In this document: piece after piece, positions 12,298 through 24,520 of the stretch
How positions within the stretch are numbered: position 1 is the stretch's first letter
How the letters are laid out: each line of letters starts with the position of its first letter
Assembly: GCA_947000775.1 (NCBI GenBank)
Contig: CAMQGK010000038.1
Location: forward strand, 3,893,501-3,957,500
Source of the DNA: Pterois miles
Taxonomy: Eukaryota; Chordata; Actinopteri; Perciformes; Scorpaenidae
Direction of reading: 5' to 3'
Length of the DNA stretch: 64,000 nucleotides
Made by a program: the position numbers and the translations under genes
Notes under the pieces: model-generated
What the model saw: only the letters and a program-made list of their open reading frames with translations
The model's database searches: none
What the model was told of the DNA's origin: nothing

Positions 12298-13328
12298 ATT
12301 TGCTTTGGTTTCCTCACATGTGCTGAAAGGATTGGACTGGGATATAGCCCCCTCTCAACTTCTCTCCCCCCACATCCCTTTTCCTTCCACCCGCCGCTCC
12401 AGTTGTGGAGGGATATAGAGCAATGACAGCTTAACCCCCACCCCCATCACCAGCATCGCCACCACACAGATGCTGCATGTCTGCAGCAGCTCCACCCCCC
12501 CAAACCCCCATTCTCATAAACCCCCTTCATCACTCTGCGGATGAACTCGTGCTCCACTTCTCCATCTATTCCCGCAGACTTTAGGGAATCCCTTTGTTGT
12601 GAGAGTGCAGTATATTGAAACATGGAGGGAAAAGAAGAGGGATTTATCTAGAACATGACAGATTTGATGAGGAGACAAAGACATAAAAGTGTCGTGTGTT
12701 TTGGAGGCTCAGGGGCAATTTCATTCCCCAAAGACAATGGAAAGGCGCCGGCTTTGGGCTTTTTTTCATATTGGTGATAATGAAAGCAGCATTTTTAGCA
12801 GACCAACATAATGTGGATTAGTGGTGGATGGGGCCGCGTCCCAGTTTTGTACAGCTGAACGTCATATTTGTCAGTAGAAGCCTAGTTGTGTCAGTGGAGG
12901 ACTGATGATCACTGCTGCTGCCTACCTAAAGTGATGCTCAGCTGTAGGCATGGCGGTGTGTCTGCCGTCTAGTAGTGTGTGTTGTCTGTGTTCAGACTGT
13001 CTGGCAGGGCGCCGCAGTCAGCGGGTTCCTCGCCGTCAGTCAGACGGGCTGCGAGCGGCGGCGTGCGGAGGCCTTTGATTGCAGCTCGGAGCCATGTGGA
13101 GGTCTGGCCTCGGTCCACAGCGACGCTGAGCTCAGCTCTTCTGCTCACTCAGCAGCATCACATACTACACACTGAGACACACACAGGTCAGCTGGATCAA
13201 CATCACGCCATGTTGCTTTGGGACGGATGAGGAAAGACTGCAGGAGGACACCAGGTTGATGTCTTCAGCCATGCAGGCGGCACGGCTCCAGTTTATATGA
13301 CATGTCAACTGTTCGAAGCACCGCTTTA
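12298..13328. other. Intronic sequence, partly CpG-rich
   Basis: 12425-12530 is C-rich. 12990-13140 is richer in CG than its surroundings (GGGCGCCGCAGTCAGCGGGT, GCGAGCGGCGGCGTGCGGAG). No known protein motif is seen. Confidence 0.5.
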
Positions 13329-13536
13329 GGGACAGCTGTGGCTCAGACAGTAGAGCAGGTCACCACCAATCAGAGGGTCGGTGGTTCGATCCCCGGCTGC
13401 TTCGGTCGCATGTCGATGTGTCCTTAACTCCTGAAGTGATTAGATCCTGATGGGCAAAGTTGTCAGCCTCTGCCATCACTGTGTGAATGTGTGTGTGTGT
13501 GTGTGTGTATAAATGCAAGTCCATTTACTATTTACC
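13329..13536 (+). mobile_element. tRNA-derived SINE
   Basis: The head has GTGGCTCAGACAGTAGAGCA (box A-like) and GGTTCGATCCCC (box B, 13383). The body CATGTCGATGTGTCCTTAAC is followed by a (TG) run and the tail TATAAATGCAAGTCCATTTA. It is the same family as the 34.1- and 53.3-kb copies. Confidence 0.8.
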
Positions 13537-13588
13537 TTTTTTTCCAGACTGAAATATCTTCTATCCATTGGATGGATTTGCACAAACT

Positions 13589-14198
13589 AGGGTTGTCAAA
13601 GTTAATGTCATGATAACACATTTATGCAAATTCATTTTAATGCAACTAATTTCTTTAACGCATTAACATTAACTTGTGTTTTTTTGGGTTGTATCAGGCT
13701 ATATGAAAACTAGAAAACCTAATGAATCCATCGGTACCATCAGTGTCATGCTAGCTTGTCAGGAAGGAGGTTAAATAACGCTCCAGTCTTGACCTCTGAC
13801 CTCCAGATGTGTGAATGTAAATGGGTTCTCTGGGTCCCCACCAGTCTCCCCTTTACAGACATGCCCACTTTATGATAGTCCCAGTCAGTCTGGATCAAGT
13901 CATAGTCAAGTCAGCACTCTGACACACTGACAGCTGTTGTTGTCTGTTGGGCTGCAGTTTACCATGTTCTGATTGGAGCAGATTTTTGATGCTAAAGTCA
14001 GAACCTGGGAGGGTTTCTGGACAATATCTGTTATTGATTGGTGTTGTTATTAATTTACAATAATAAATATGTACATACATTTGTATAAAGCAGCATATTT
14101 GTCCACTTTTGTTGATAAGAGTATTAAATACTTGACTGATCTCCCTTTAAGGTGCATTTTGAACAGATAAAACATATGTGATTAACTTAAATTTAGAG
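13589..14198 (-). mobile_element. Family-1 hAT-like MITE
   Basis: Starts AGGGTTGTCAAAGTTAATG and shares the interior landmarks of the 3089-3994 copy, including GTAAATGGGTTCTCTGGG, AGTCAGTCTGGATCAAGTCA and GGGAGGGTTTCTGGACAATA. The far end is decayed: it runs into ATTAACTTAAATTTAGAG without a clear TIR. The apparent 61-codon minus frame inside it is shared with the 3.7-kb copy and is repeat sequence. Confidence 0.72.
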
Positions 14199-14339
14199 AT
14201 CCATAAATTGGGTCGGGTGTGAGAAAAGGTTGACAAACTCAGATTTAATTCACCATCAGACTCTGAAGCTGAAACCCAGACTGAGGCTGAGAGCCTGCAG
14301 ACAATCCTCCATCACATCAGACTACACACTGGTGTACAA

Positions 14340-15190
14340 CAGTAGTACCAGTGGTCGTATTGGCATTAGCTGTGGTAGTGGAAGTAATGCTAACAGCTGT
14401 AGTAGCAGGAAAAAAAGAGCTGTAGTTCTAATACAAAATGTAGCAGTAGTATCACTTGTAATTGCAGCAGGAGTAGCCATAGTAATTGCAGCAGGAGTAG
14501 CTGTAGTAATTGTAGCGGTATTAGTATCAGCAGTAATTGAAGCAGGAGTAGCTGTAGTAATCGTAGCAGGCGTAGTATCAGTAGTAGTTGCAGCTGGAGT
14601 AGCTGTAGTAATCGTAGCAGTATTAGTATCAGTAGTAATTGCCGCAGGAGTAGCTGTAGCAATTGTTGCTGTAGTATCGGTAGTAATAGCAGCTGAAGTA
14701 GCTCTAGTAATTATAGCAGTAGTAGAAGCTGTAGTAATTGCAGCAGGAGTAGCTGTAGTAATCACAACAGGAGTAGCTGTAGTAAGCGTAACAGTATTAG
14801 TACCAGTAGTAATAGCAGCAGGAGTAGCCATAGTAATCGTAGCAGTATTAGTAGTATTTTTACTACTATAGTAGTAGTACTAGTATAGTATAGAGTATCA
14901 GTACTGTCAGTAGTGTACCTGTCATCAGTAACAGCAATAGTAGTACTGCAGTATGAGTACAGAGAGTTGTGTACCTGTCATCAGTAACAGTAGATGTAGT
15001 ATTAGTGGAATGATAGTCATGGTACTAGTAGTACTACAGTACGAGTACAGTGAGTTGTTTACCTGTAATCAGTACTACAGTAGATGTAGTATTTGCAGCA
15101 ATATAGTAGTAGTAGTAGTTGTTGTTGTTGTATAAGTTGTAGTTGTATTGTCAGTAACAGTAGTACTACTACTACTACTACTACTACTAC
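14340..15190. repeat. Degenerate (GTA/TAG)-derived repeat block
   Basis: Repeated GTAGTAATTGCAGCAGGAGT and AGCTGTAGTAATCGTAGCAG units whose lengths are mostly multiples of three. The block keeps open frames of 213 codons (+) and 169 codons (-), both low-complexity Val/Ala or Thr/Ala chains. It ends in pure (TAG), (TTG) and (ACT) runs at 15105-15190. Confidence 0.9.
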
Positions 15191-15720
15191 TTGGGGCGGC
15201 AGTAGCTCAGTCTGTAGGGAGTTGGCTTGGGAACCGGAGGGTCACCGGTTCAAGTCCCGACATGGACCAAAAACTGAGTGTGAACTGGTAGCTGGAGAGG
15301 TGCCAGTTTACCTCTTGGGCACTGCCGAGGTGCCCCTGAGCAAGGCACCAAACCCCCAACTGCTCAGGGCGCTTGTCTGGAGCAGCCCCCTCACTCTGAC
15401 ATCTCTCCATTACTGCATGTGTGTGTGTGTTTGTGTGCATGTACCATGTATAAGTTAAACAGAGTGTAAATTGAATTTCCCCACTGTGGGACTAATAAAG
15501 GTTGATCTTCTTCTTCTTCTTCTTCTTCTACAGTATCAGTACTGTGAGTTGTGTACTTGTCATCAGTAACAGTAGATGTAGTATTAATGGTATTATAATA
15601 ATGGTAGTAGTAGTAGTACTACAGTATGAGTACAGTGAGTTGTGTACTCGTTATCAGTAACAGTAACAGTCGTACTACAGTATGAGTACAGTGTTTTGTG
15701 TACCTGCCATGGAGGAAGAG
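14935..15720. repeat. Repeated block with GTACAG-GAGTTGTGTACCTG motif
   Basis: TGAGTACAG.GAGTTGTGTACCTG, often followed by TCATCAGTAACAGTA, occurs about five times (near 14952, 15045, 15537, 15630, 15683). The SINE at 15193-15510 separates the first two from the last three, so the SINE came later. Confidence 0.7.
15193..15510 (+). mobile_element. tRNA-derived SINE, second family
   Basis: The head GGGGCGGCAGTAGCTCAGTC and box B GGTTCAAGTCC (15247) lead into ACCAAACCCCCAACTGCTCA. The 3' end is ACTGTGGGACTAATAAAGG followed by a (TTC) run. It is inserted in a block of (GTA)-type repeats. The same 3' tail recurs alone at 56775-56820 and, reversed, at 41354-41395. Confidence 0.8.
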
Positions 15721-15759
15721 CTGTCCGTGGTGCTGAACCAACAGTGACTGCAGAGCTTT

Positions 15760-18700
15760 TCTCTGCTGTATGAGGAACACATCCTCTCTGCTGTATGAGG
15801 AACACATCCTCTCTCTACTGTATGAGGAACACATCCTCTCTACTGTATGAGGAACACATCCTCTCTGCTGTATGAGGAACACATCCTCTCTCTACTGTAT
15901 GAGGAACACATCCCTCTCTACTGTATGAGGAACACATCCTCTCTGCTGTATGAGGAACACATCCTCTCTCTACTGTATGAGGAACACATCCTCTCTACTG
16001 TATGAGGAACACATCCTCTTTCTGTATGAGGAACACATCCCTCTCTCTGTATGAGGAACACATCCTCTCTCTACTGTATGAGGAACACATCCTCTCTACT
16101 GTATGAGGAACACATCCTCTCTCTCTGTATGAGGAACACATCCTCTCTCTGCTGTATGAGGAACACATCCTCTCTACTGTATGAGGAACACATCCTCTCT
16201 ACTGTATGAGGAACACATCCTCTCTCTACTGTATGAGGAACACATCCTCTCTCTGCTGTATGAGGAACACATCCTCTCTGCTGTATGAGGAACACATCCT
16301 CTCTGCTGTATGAGGAACACATCCTCTCTCTGTATGAGGAACACATCCTCTTTCTGTATGAGGAACACATCCTCTCTCTGCTGTATGAGGAACACATCCT
16401 CTCTCTGTATGAGGAACACATCCTCTCTCTACTGTATGAGGAACACATCCTCTCTCTACTGTATGAGGAACACATCCTCTTTCTACTGTATGAGGAACAC
16501 ATCCTCTCTACTGTATGAGGAACACATCCTCTCTACTGTATGAGGAACACATCCCTCTCTACTGTATGAGGAACACATCCTCTCTACTGTATGAGGAACA
16601 CATCCTCTCTGCTGTATGAGGAACACATCCTCTCTGCTGTATGAGGAACACATCCTCTCTGCTGTATGAGGAACACATCCTCTCTACTGTATGAGGAACA
16701 CATCCTCTCTACTGTATGAGGAACACATCCTCTCTGCTGTATGAGGAACACATCCTCTCTGCTGTATGAGGAACACATCCTCTCTGCTGTATGAGGAACA
16801 CATCCTCTCTGCTGTATGAGGAACACATCCTCTCTCTACTGTATGAGGAACACATCCTCTCTGCTGTATGAGGAACACATCCTCTCTGCTGTATGAGGAA
16901 CACATCCTCTCTGCTGTATGAGGAACACATCCTCTCTGCTGTATGAGGAACACATCCTCTCTGCTGTATGAGGAACACATCCTCTCTGCTGTATGAGGAA
17001 CACATCCTCTCTGCTGTATGAGGAACACATCCTCTCTGCTGTATGAGGAACACATCCTCTCTGCTGTATGAGGAACACATCCTCTCTCTACTGTATGAGG
17101 AACACATCCTCTCTCTACTGTATGAGGAACACATCCTCTCTCTGCTGTATGAGGAACACATCCTCTCTCTACTGTATGAGGAACACATCCTCTCTCTGCT
17201 GTATGAGGAACACATCCTCTCTGCTGTATGAGGAACACATCCTCTCTGCTGTATGAGAAACACATCCTCTCTACTGTATGAGGAACACATCCTCTCTGCT
17301 GTATGAGAAACACATCCTCTCTACTGTATGAGGAACACATCCTCTCTGCTGTATGAGGAACACATCCTCTCTCTACTGTATGAGGAACACATCCTCTCTA
17401 CTGTATGAGAAACACATCCTCTCTCTGCTGTATGAGGAACACATCCTCTCTACTGTATGAGGAACACATCCTCTCTGCTATATGAGGAACGCATCCTCTC
17501 TGCTGTATGAGGAACACATCCTCTCTCTGCTATATGAGGAACACATCCTCTCTCTACTGTATGAGGAACACATCCTCTCTCTGCTGTATGAGGAACACAT
17601 CCTCTCTGCTGTATGAGGAACACATCCTCTCTACTGTATGAGGAACACATCCTCTCTGCTGTATGAGGAACACATCCTCTCTCTACTGTATGAGGAACAC
17701 ATCCTCTCTCTACTGTATGAGGAACACATCCTCTCTCTGCTGTATGAGGAACACATCCTCTCTCTGCTGTATGAGGAACACATCCTCTCTGCTGTATGAG
17801 GAACACATCCTCTCTCTGTATGAGGAACACATCCTCTCTACTGTATGAGGAACACATCCTCTCTGCTGTATGAGGAACACATCCTCTCTACTGTATGAGG
17901 AACACATCCTCTCTACTGTATGAGGAACACATCCTCTCTACTGTATGAGGAACACATCCTCTCTACTGTATGAGGAACACATCCTCTCTACTGTATGAGG
18001 AACACATCCTCTCTCTCCTGTATGAGGAACACATCCTCTCTGCTGTATGAGGAACACATCCTCTCTGCTGTATGAGGAACACATCCTCTCTGCTGTATGA
18101 GGAACACATCCTCTCTACTGTATGAGGAACACATCCTCTCTACTGTATGAGGAACACATCCTCTCTGCTGTATGAGGAACACATCCTCTCTCTACTGTAT
18201 GAGGAACACATCCTCTCTGCTGTATGAGGAACACATCCTCTCTGCTGTATGAGGAACACATCCTCTCTACTGTATGAGGAACACATCCTCTCTGCTGTAT
18301 GAGGAACACATCCTCTCTCTGTATGAGGAACACATCCTCTCTACTGTATGAGGAACACATCCTCTCTACTGTATGAGGAACACATCCTCTCTCTGTATGA
18401 GGAACACATCCTCTCTACTGTATGAGGAACACATCCTCTCTACTGTATGAGGAACACATCCTCTCTCTGTATGAGGAACACATCCTCTCTACTGTATGAG
18501 GAACACATCCTCTCGACTGTATGAGGAACACATCCTCTCTACTGTATGAGGAACACATCCTCTCTACTGTATGAGGAACACATCCTCTCTACTGTATGAG
18601 GAACACATCCTCTCTACTGTATGAGGAACACATCCTCTCTGCTGTATGAGGAACACATCCTCTCTCTGTATGAGGAACACATCCTCTCTACTGTATGAGG

Positions 18701-18957
18701 AACACATCCTCTCTACTGTATGAGGAACACATCCTCTCTCTGTATGAGGAACACATCCTCTCTACTGTATGAGGAACACATCCTCTCTACTGTATGAGGA
18801 ACACATCCTCTCTCTGTATGAGGAACACATCCTCTCTACTGTATGAGGAACACATCCTCTCTACTGTATGAGGAACACATCCTCTCTACTGTATGAGGAA
18901 CACATCCTCTCTGCTGTATGAGGAACACATCCTCTCTGCTGTATGAGGAACACATCC
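15760..18957. repeat. 25-bp minisatellite, about 125 units, 3.2 kb
   Basis: The unit is CTCTCTGCTGTATGAGGAAC plus ACATC. Variants are a G/A choice in CTG/ACTGTATG, an extra CT (27 bp), a shorter CTCTCTGTATG form (24 bp), occasional TATATG, TGAGAAAC and one CTCGACTG. Because 25 is not a multiple of 3 and the unit lacks stops in most frames, long frames (up to 218 codons) appear on both strands; these are not genes. Units are very alike, implying recent expansion. Larger alternations of G and A forms are visible. Confidence 0.98.
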
Positions 18958-19507
18958 AGTCTTATCTAACCTTCAGCGTTCTGAAGACAACAGGGCCGCT
19001 GGGAGCGGCTGCTAATTTGAAATGACCGAAGTGATTTGTGTCAGCGCACTGTGAGTCTAAATGACGACCCGGAGAATCATCTACATTTAACTTCCCCGTG
19101 CAGCGAGCCAGCGTTTCTTTGATCTACGGCCAGCCTCAGGAGCATTCAACTCCAAATCAGCAACAGACAAACACACACAGAGATTCCCTTCAGCCTCGGG
19201 GCTGTAATTTGTCTTCTGCCTTCCCTCTCCGTGGAGATTGGGGAGTATTTATGTAGATTATTGCTGGAAAGTAGGTTAAGATGAATGTTGTGGAGCTGAA
19301 CCCAGTGCAGGCTCCATTAGCTGCCGAATCAAGACTTTCCTATAGCCAGTCAGTGCAGGGACAGTGAGGCCTGTGTGGTGTTACTGGTGTTGTCTTGGGG
19401 GATGGGGAGTTACACTGCCAGTATCCCATCTGGCCTTCATACTGTATTCTCCCAGTCTGAGCTGTAATTGGCTCAGGATTTGGCGTGAGCAGCTGTTCAG
19501 AAAAACA
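18958..19507. other. Unique sequence after the minisatellite
   Basis: No feature recognised; composition is ordinary. Confidence 0.55.
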
Positions 19508-20405
19508 ACTAGTGTTGCACGGTACACCGATAATACAACTGTATCACAATACCTGTTTCATTAGTGCAGATACTTCAAGAATCACAGTGTTTTAATACGA
19601 GCTGTGAGTTGCGTTGATGTGCGACCGCTGGGCTGTTACCATGAGCGACGCCATCAGGCTCTGATTACTGATCAAATGTTAACATTAGATTCGCCATCTC
19701 TTCTGAATCTGCTCAAGCATCTCCTTTAATTCGGCAAACACAGACTCCACCAAAGAGCAGATGTTAAAGTCTTGTAACAAGTGTCTGGACGTAGAGGAAA
19801 AGCAGTCCGGTGACAGTGACTCTTCTCGCTCTTTCTTAGGAGCTTTTCTTTCATCAGCTTCTCACAGAACTTTGTCTGAATTTATCATATTTTTCGTGGG
19901 TTTTTGTTTTGGAGCCCCTCGTCATCTCCGGTGCTGCAGTACCACTCTCCACCTGTACTGGCGCTGAGGCAGCGGTGGGGGCGCTGTTTCACAAAAAAGG
20001 CTTAATAAATGCTGTTTAATCAGTGACGTCAGTATCAGAAATACTTGATTGATCATAATTGTTCCATTTTAGAATAAAAATATAGAATATATAGAAGTTT
20101 TAAGAAAAATAGAAATGAGTACAGGTGAAATGTAAATATGTGTATTATCAGAAATAAATGCAAATATAAAATTAATTATCAAAGAAACCACATAAACTGA
20201 AGCATAGGTGACATTAGATTGCTGCATAAGATTTCATATTTTTAATGAAGACTATTTTATATTTTATCATTTTTAATTAATAAAAAATATAAAGTTACAT
20301 GTTCTGTCATCTATTATTCAATTACGTTTCCTGATGTTTTAGATTTTTGCCGTGGTATCGTTTGAATTTTAGTGTCATGAAAACACCTGGTTTTTACGGT
20401 GCTCT
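19508..20405. mobile_element. Possible hAT-like element
   Basis: The left end is TAGTGTTGCACGGTACACCG and the right part TGCCGTGGTATCGTTTGAAT then AGTGTCATGAAAACACC, a loosely inverted pair. The interior holds an AT-rich stretch (20030-20330). Bounds are approximate and no duplication is visible. Confidence 0.42.
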
Positions 20406-21004
20406 CTGATTGGTTTTCTTCATCTTACTGCAGCGTCTCATTGTCTTCCAATAAAGCAGAGCAGAGCCTCATCGGTTGAGCTGCTTCTGGTTGTACGTGG
20501 GCCTTAAATGTCAGTCTCTCTGCACCATCTTGAGATTAAATTTGATTGAGACATTTAGCAGAAAGGAAAAGAATAGCTCTCTGACCTTTTGAAAGCAGCT
20601 GAAAGTGTTTTTAGTAGACAAACACACACAGACGTTGAAGTACACACAAACACATAATCTAATATGTAGTGATGTCTATCTCTTCATGTCGTCTCTCTAA
20701 ATGTCATTTCATTGGTAAACTGTTAGCTCGTCCATGTCTCTCTACTCCTGCGTTTGATTGCTGTCTGAGATAAGTTATTGTTATCGCCACATCTTCTAAC
20801 TAAACATCAGCATGCGTCCATTCCTCACACTCCCTCCTTCAGAAAATCATGTTTTCCAAAATTGGACAAGAATGCCAGGAAAATGGCTTCCTAGTGATTC
20901 ATCTTTTACCGCCCACTGCTTCGGCTGCAGGATGCTAATGTTGCTGATGTTCCTGCTCAGCTAGTATTATGTCACGTTACATCGATATGAACATATATAT
21001 GAAC
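20406..21004. other. Unique intronic sequence
   Basis: No feature recognised. Confidence 0.55.
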
Positions 21005-21350
21005 ACATGTCTGGCTCTGCTTTTCCTGCAATGTGTGAAACCCAAAGTGTTTCCCTCCTTTACTGGATGTGTAGTGTTTACCAGGCTGGATTTAACATGG
21101 GAGGGTGGAGGTCAGATCCACGCTGACCCTCCAACTTTTAATACTTTCTGAGGTTCGTTTTAGTTGACGGATACAGAACAGATATGACGTCACGTTACTC
21201 AGACTACCACAATAAAAGTGGTAACTTCCTTCTACCTCCATATAGACTCAGATGAAGCAGATATATTGATTCTGGCTTTAAAAAATGTATTTCAAAATCA
21301 TAAAAAACAAATTGTGATACATAGGTTCGTTTTTTTTTCCCACCCCTAAC
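21005..21350 (-). mobile_element. Family-2 MITE, 5' third
   Basis: Runs from CTGGCTCTGCTTTTCCTGCA through GTGAAACCCAAAGTGTTTCC and AGATATGACGTCACGTTACT to the terminus TTTTCCCACCCCTAA. A further scrap (GTAGTGTTTACCACGCTGCA) lies at 21495-21545. Confidence 0.68.
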
Positions 21351-21545
21351 TTTTTCAGTTAAATGAAGACAACTGAAACTACTCATCTTTGTGGTTGAAA
21401 GAAATTTGGTAAGAGGTGAAACCAGGGCTGTGGGTTGAATACCGGTGCTTTAACGCTTGTCCGTCCTCTTCTTCTACTTTGTCTCAGGACCTGTATGTGT
21501 AGTGTTTACCACGCTGCATTTAATATGGGAGGGTACAGGTCGTAT

Positions 21546-22229
21546 TTTTTTTTATCAACGATAAACAAACAAACTACTATTAAATGAATTTCCATGATTT
21601 GAATGTGACATACTGTAACGTGAGAAATGAGGAAGAAAAGGTGTTTTTGTCAGGGAGAAATCACCTCACCCCATCCTGGTAAAGAAAACACCCCCACCAT
21701 CTCCAGCAGATCTACGCCTGTACCATGTGACCCCGTATGAGGACCAGGGCGACCATGGCGTGCACACACACACTGTAACGCTGAGTGGAAGGGATGTCTG
21801 ATCTGCTAATTACGACTCGGCGGTCTTGGCAGCTCCGTGACCAGAGGCCAGGAAGCCGTGGTCTTAATTGGTCAGCTTTACGTAACACAGCAGACGAGCT
21901 GAAACGTCTCCATGATAAACCGGGAAATTACTGCTATGATATAACTTCCACTTCAGAAAGAAGAATAAATCAAAGAGAATTAATGTGTGGGACAGAGGAA
22001 GAGGACAGTAGAAATGAGGATCTTTCCTCACCCGCTCGTCTCGGAGGGTATCCGATCGATGGTAATGTGATTGGTGGAGCAGAGGATGAGGGGAGGAGAG
22101 AAACACCGTCACTTTAACTGAATCAGCCGACATAATAGAGACAGATGGACACACAGAGGCCGAATACAGTGAAGGAAGCTACGAGGGTTCGTTATACACT
22201 CAGGAGACAAAGATCTGTTTTAAAATGTA
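21546..22229. other. Unique intronic sequence
   Basis: A 110-codon + frame at 21785 has no recognisable motif and no visible splice or codon signal; treated as chance. Confidence 0.5.
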
Positions 22230-22435
22230 TTTATGTCTGAGGAAGGGAGAGGAGGTAGAAGAGGAAAGGAGATAGGATGAGAGGAAAAGAGATAGGAGGA
22301 GAGGAAAGAAGAGGAGAAAGGAAAGGACAAGTGAAGAGGAAATAGTGGAAAAGAAAGGAGACAAGAGAAGAAGATATGAAGGAAAGGAAAGGGGAGAGAA
22401 GGAGATAGTGGAAGAAGAGAGGAAATGGTATAAAA
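22230..22435. repeat. Purine-rich GGAGA/GGAAAG tract
   Basis: About 200 bases almost free of C, with GAGGAAAGGA-like words. The minus frames here are Ser/Leu/Phe low-complexity chains. Confidence 0.85.
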
Positions 22436-22462
22436 TAAGGCTCTCAAATAATAAAATATTAA

Positions 22463-22742
22463 ATCTGAAGTTAATCACACATTTTCTGTCTGTTCTAAAT
22501 GAACCTTAAAGGGAGATTTGTCAAGTATTTAACACTCTTAACATGGAAGTGGACAAATGTGCTGCTTTATGCAAATGTATGTATATATTTATTATTGGAA
22601 ATCAACTAACAACACAAAATAATGACAGATATTGTCTCAGATGAGACCAGGATCTTCACGCTACAAAACTTCTGAAATATTCTGAAATTAGTGCATTAAA
22701 ACAAATCTTTGTGTTATTGTTGTGTTAACTTTGACAGCCCTA
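22463..22742 (+). mobile_element. Family-1 MITE, internally deleted
   Basis: Opens with TTAATCACACATTTTCTG and AACCTTAAAGGGAGATTTG, and ends TTAACTTTGACAGCCCTA. About 400 bp of the interior is missing compared with the longer copies. Confidence 0.68.
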
Positions 22743-23828
22743 ATTTCTAAAACTAATCAAGTAGTTTTGTTTCACAACGCTAACAGCGTGTTACAACGCT
22801 AACCGGCGAACCTTCTGTACAATACGACAAGTAGGGATGAGATCACGTTGGTTTACAGACTTTTACCAAAGTCACTGCGTGTGATTGTCAGAAGTTAAAC
22901 CTCTAACTTATGTTACTGATTTAGTATTTTATGCAGAAAAAAAAGGTGATTTGTGTTATTTCTTTGCTGGTATGTCTGCATGTTTGCATCACACAGTACA
23001 GATTGATAGTTAGCTGTTAGCTGAAGCTGAGCCTCAGAGTGTTGACGGTGGAGCTGCTCTGCTGCTGCTGAAGGGAAGGAAAGATATGTGCTTTCATGGT
23101 TCAGCAGCAGTGTATGAGGAGATTTGTGATGTGACAGAAAGTGAGAGGAGACGCATGAGTCCACCATGTGCCTCCTCTCAACATGAAAACATGGAGCAAA
23201 AGAATGTGAGAGAAAAGGAGCTTCCCTCCTCCACAGATAAACTCTCACTGCTGAATGCAATTAAATTAGCTCACCAAGCGCTGACGATGCTGCGAGGAGG
23301 AGGACGAGGAGGATATTCTTCTTCTTTATTTAATCCCATACAAGTGTTCATAATAACAATGAAAGCCTGATGAGTAACAGGGATCATCCTGTCTGAACAG
23401 AGCTGATACTGAGACACAAAGAAGAGGAGGGATTCCTCTCCTCTCCACCGTATACTGACAGAAGGAAGGGTGGGATGAGGAAGATCACAGCTTTTTTCTC
23501 TGCCACATCGCTAGCAGATTGAATATTAATTGACAGTAAGATTTTGGCTTCCCACACTTAAACGAACGTGATCGTCTGAGATATTAACGATTAAAATATG
23601 TGATTCTCTCATGGAAAACTGGAAAATATCAAATCAAGTGCATCTTAAACTCGATGGGGATGTTTTGTTTTGAAACTTCCCTAAATGTTTTTTTTTATTA
23701 TTATTATTTTGCTTTCAGAGTGCACCCGATTTCTGCATTTAACTTTAAAATGTAGCTTACAAAATGAAGGGTGAATATTCTTGTATTTTTTCACATCACA
23801 GTGCATATTACAGAAAAAAAGAAACTTG

Positions 23829-23832
<4 letters not shown>
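22743..23832. other. Unique intronic sequence
   Basis: Overlapping short frames on both strands at 22913-23370 have no known motif. Nothing else is seen. Confidence 0.5.

Positions 23833-23890
<58 letters not shown>
23833..23890. repeat. (TA)n microsatellite
   Basis: About 29 TA units. Confidence 0.97.
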
Positions 23891-23895
<5 letters not shown>

Positions 23896-23954
23896 AAAAC
23901 ATGTTGCTAAAATCAATAATCATAACAAATAATCAAGGTCCTGCAGCCCTATAA

Positions 23955-24012
23955 TACTACTACTACTTCGACTACTACTACTACTACTAATAATAATAAT
24001 AATCATCATCAT
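23955..24012. repeat. (ACT)n-(AAT)n-(ATC)n compound microsatellite
   Basis: ACT units, broken once by TCG, pass into AAT and then ATC units. Confidence 0.9.
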
Positions 24013-24404
24013 AAATGCTGCTGCCCCACTAGAGCACCAAATGGGGATTTATCTGCTGCTGAAAATAGTCCCCAAAAACATGCAAAAGCTACATACAGCA
24101 GCTGAAAATTAAAACTCTACATTAGTGAGGTTTTAAAACATCGTCAGTGGAACCAATGAGCCCAGAGCCACAGACAGGAAGTCAGAAAGTAGAGATGCAC
24201 TGATACTAAACATAAAAATATATCTGTTATTTATTCCCATCTTAGTGCCAGCGAAACAAAGATGCCTTAATTATGATAAATAACTTAAAGTCATTCAGCT
24301 ATTGATTCAGATCTTGACTGAGCACAAATTAAATCATACAAATTTGTGAAATGGGCTTTAAAATTAAAAAAAAAAAGTAGTATTAGGCCCACATTAAGGA
24401 AAAA

Positions 24405-24520
24405 ATATCTGCGATGTTGAGAATAAAGTCATCATAGTACGAGAATAAGGTCATAGGTTTATAAGAGAAAACATGTAATATTAGGAGAATAAAGTAATAA
24501 TAATATAAAGTAGTAATTTT
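24405..24520. repeat. Degenerate GAGAATAAAGTCATA repeat
   Basis: GAGAATAAAGTCATCATAGT, GAGAATAAGGTCATAGG and GAGAATAAAGTAATAATA form about four loose units. Confidence 0.6.

Noticed and set aside
13329..13400. Functional tRNA gene
   Set aside because: A box B is present, but no cloverleaf with a paired acceptor stem; several diverged copies with the same body and tail show it is a SINE.
14230..14871. 213-codon + frame as a membrane protein (Val/Ala-rich)
   Set aside because: The hydrophobic chain comes from GTA/GCA repeats; the opposite strand is open too.
16071..17857. Long minus-strand frames in the 25-bp array as genes
   Set aside because: They are read-through of a tandem repeat lacking stops; no start context, no splice sites, low complexity.
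15760..18957. CRISPR array
   Set aside because: Units are directly tandem with no unique spacers, and the DNA is vertebrate.
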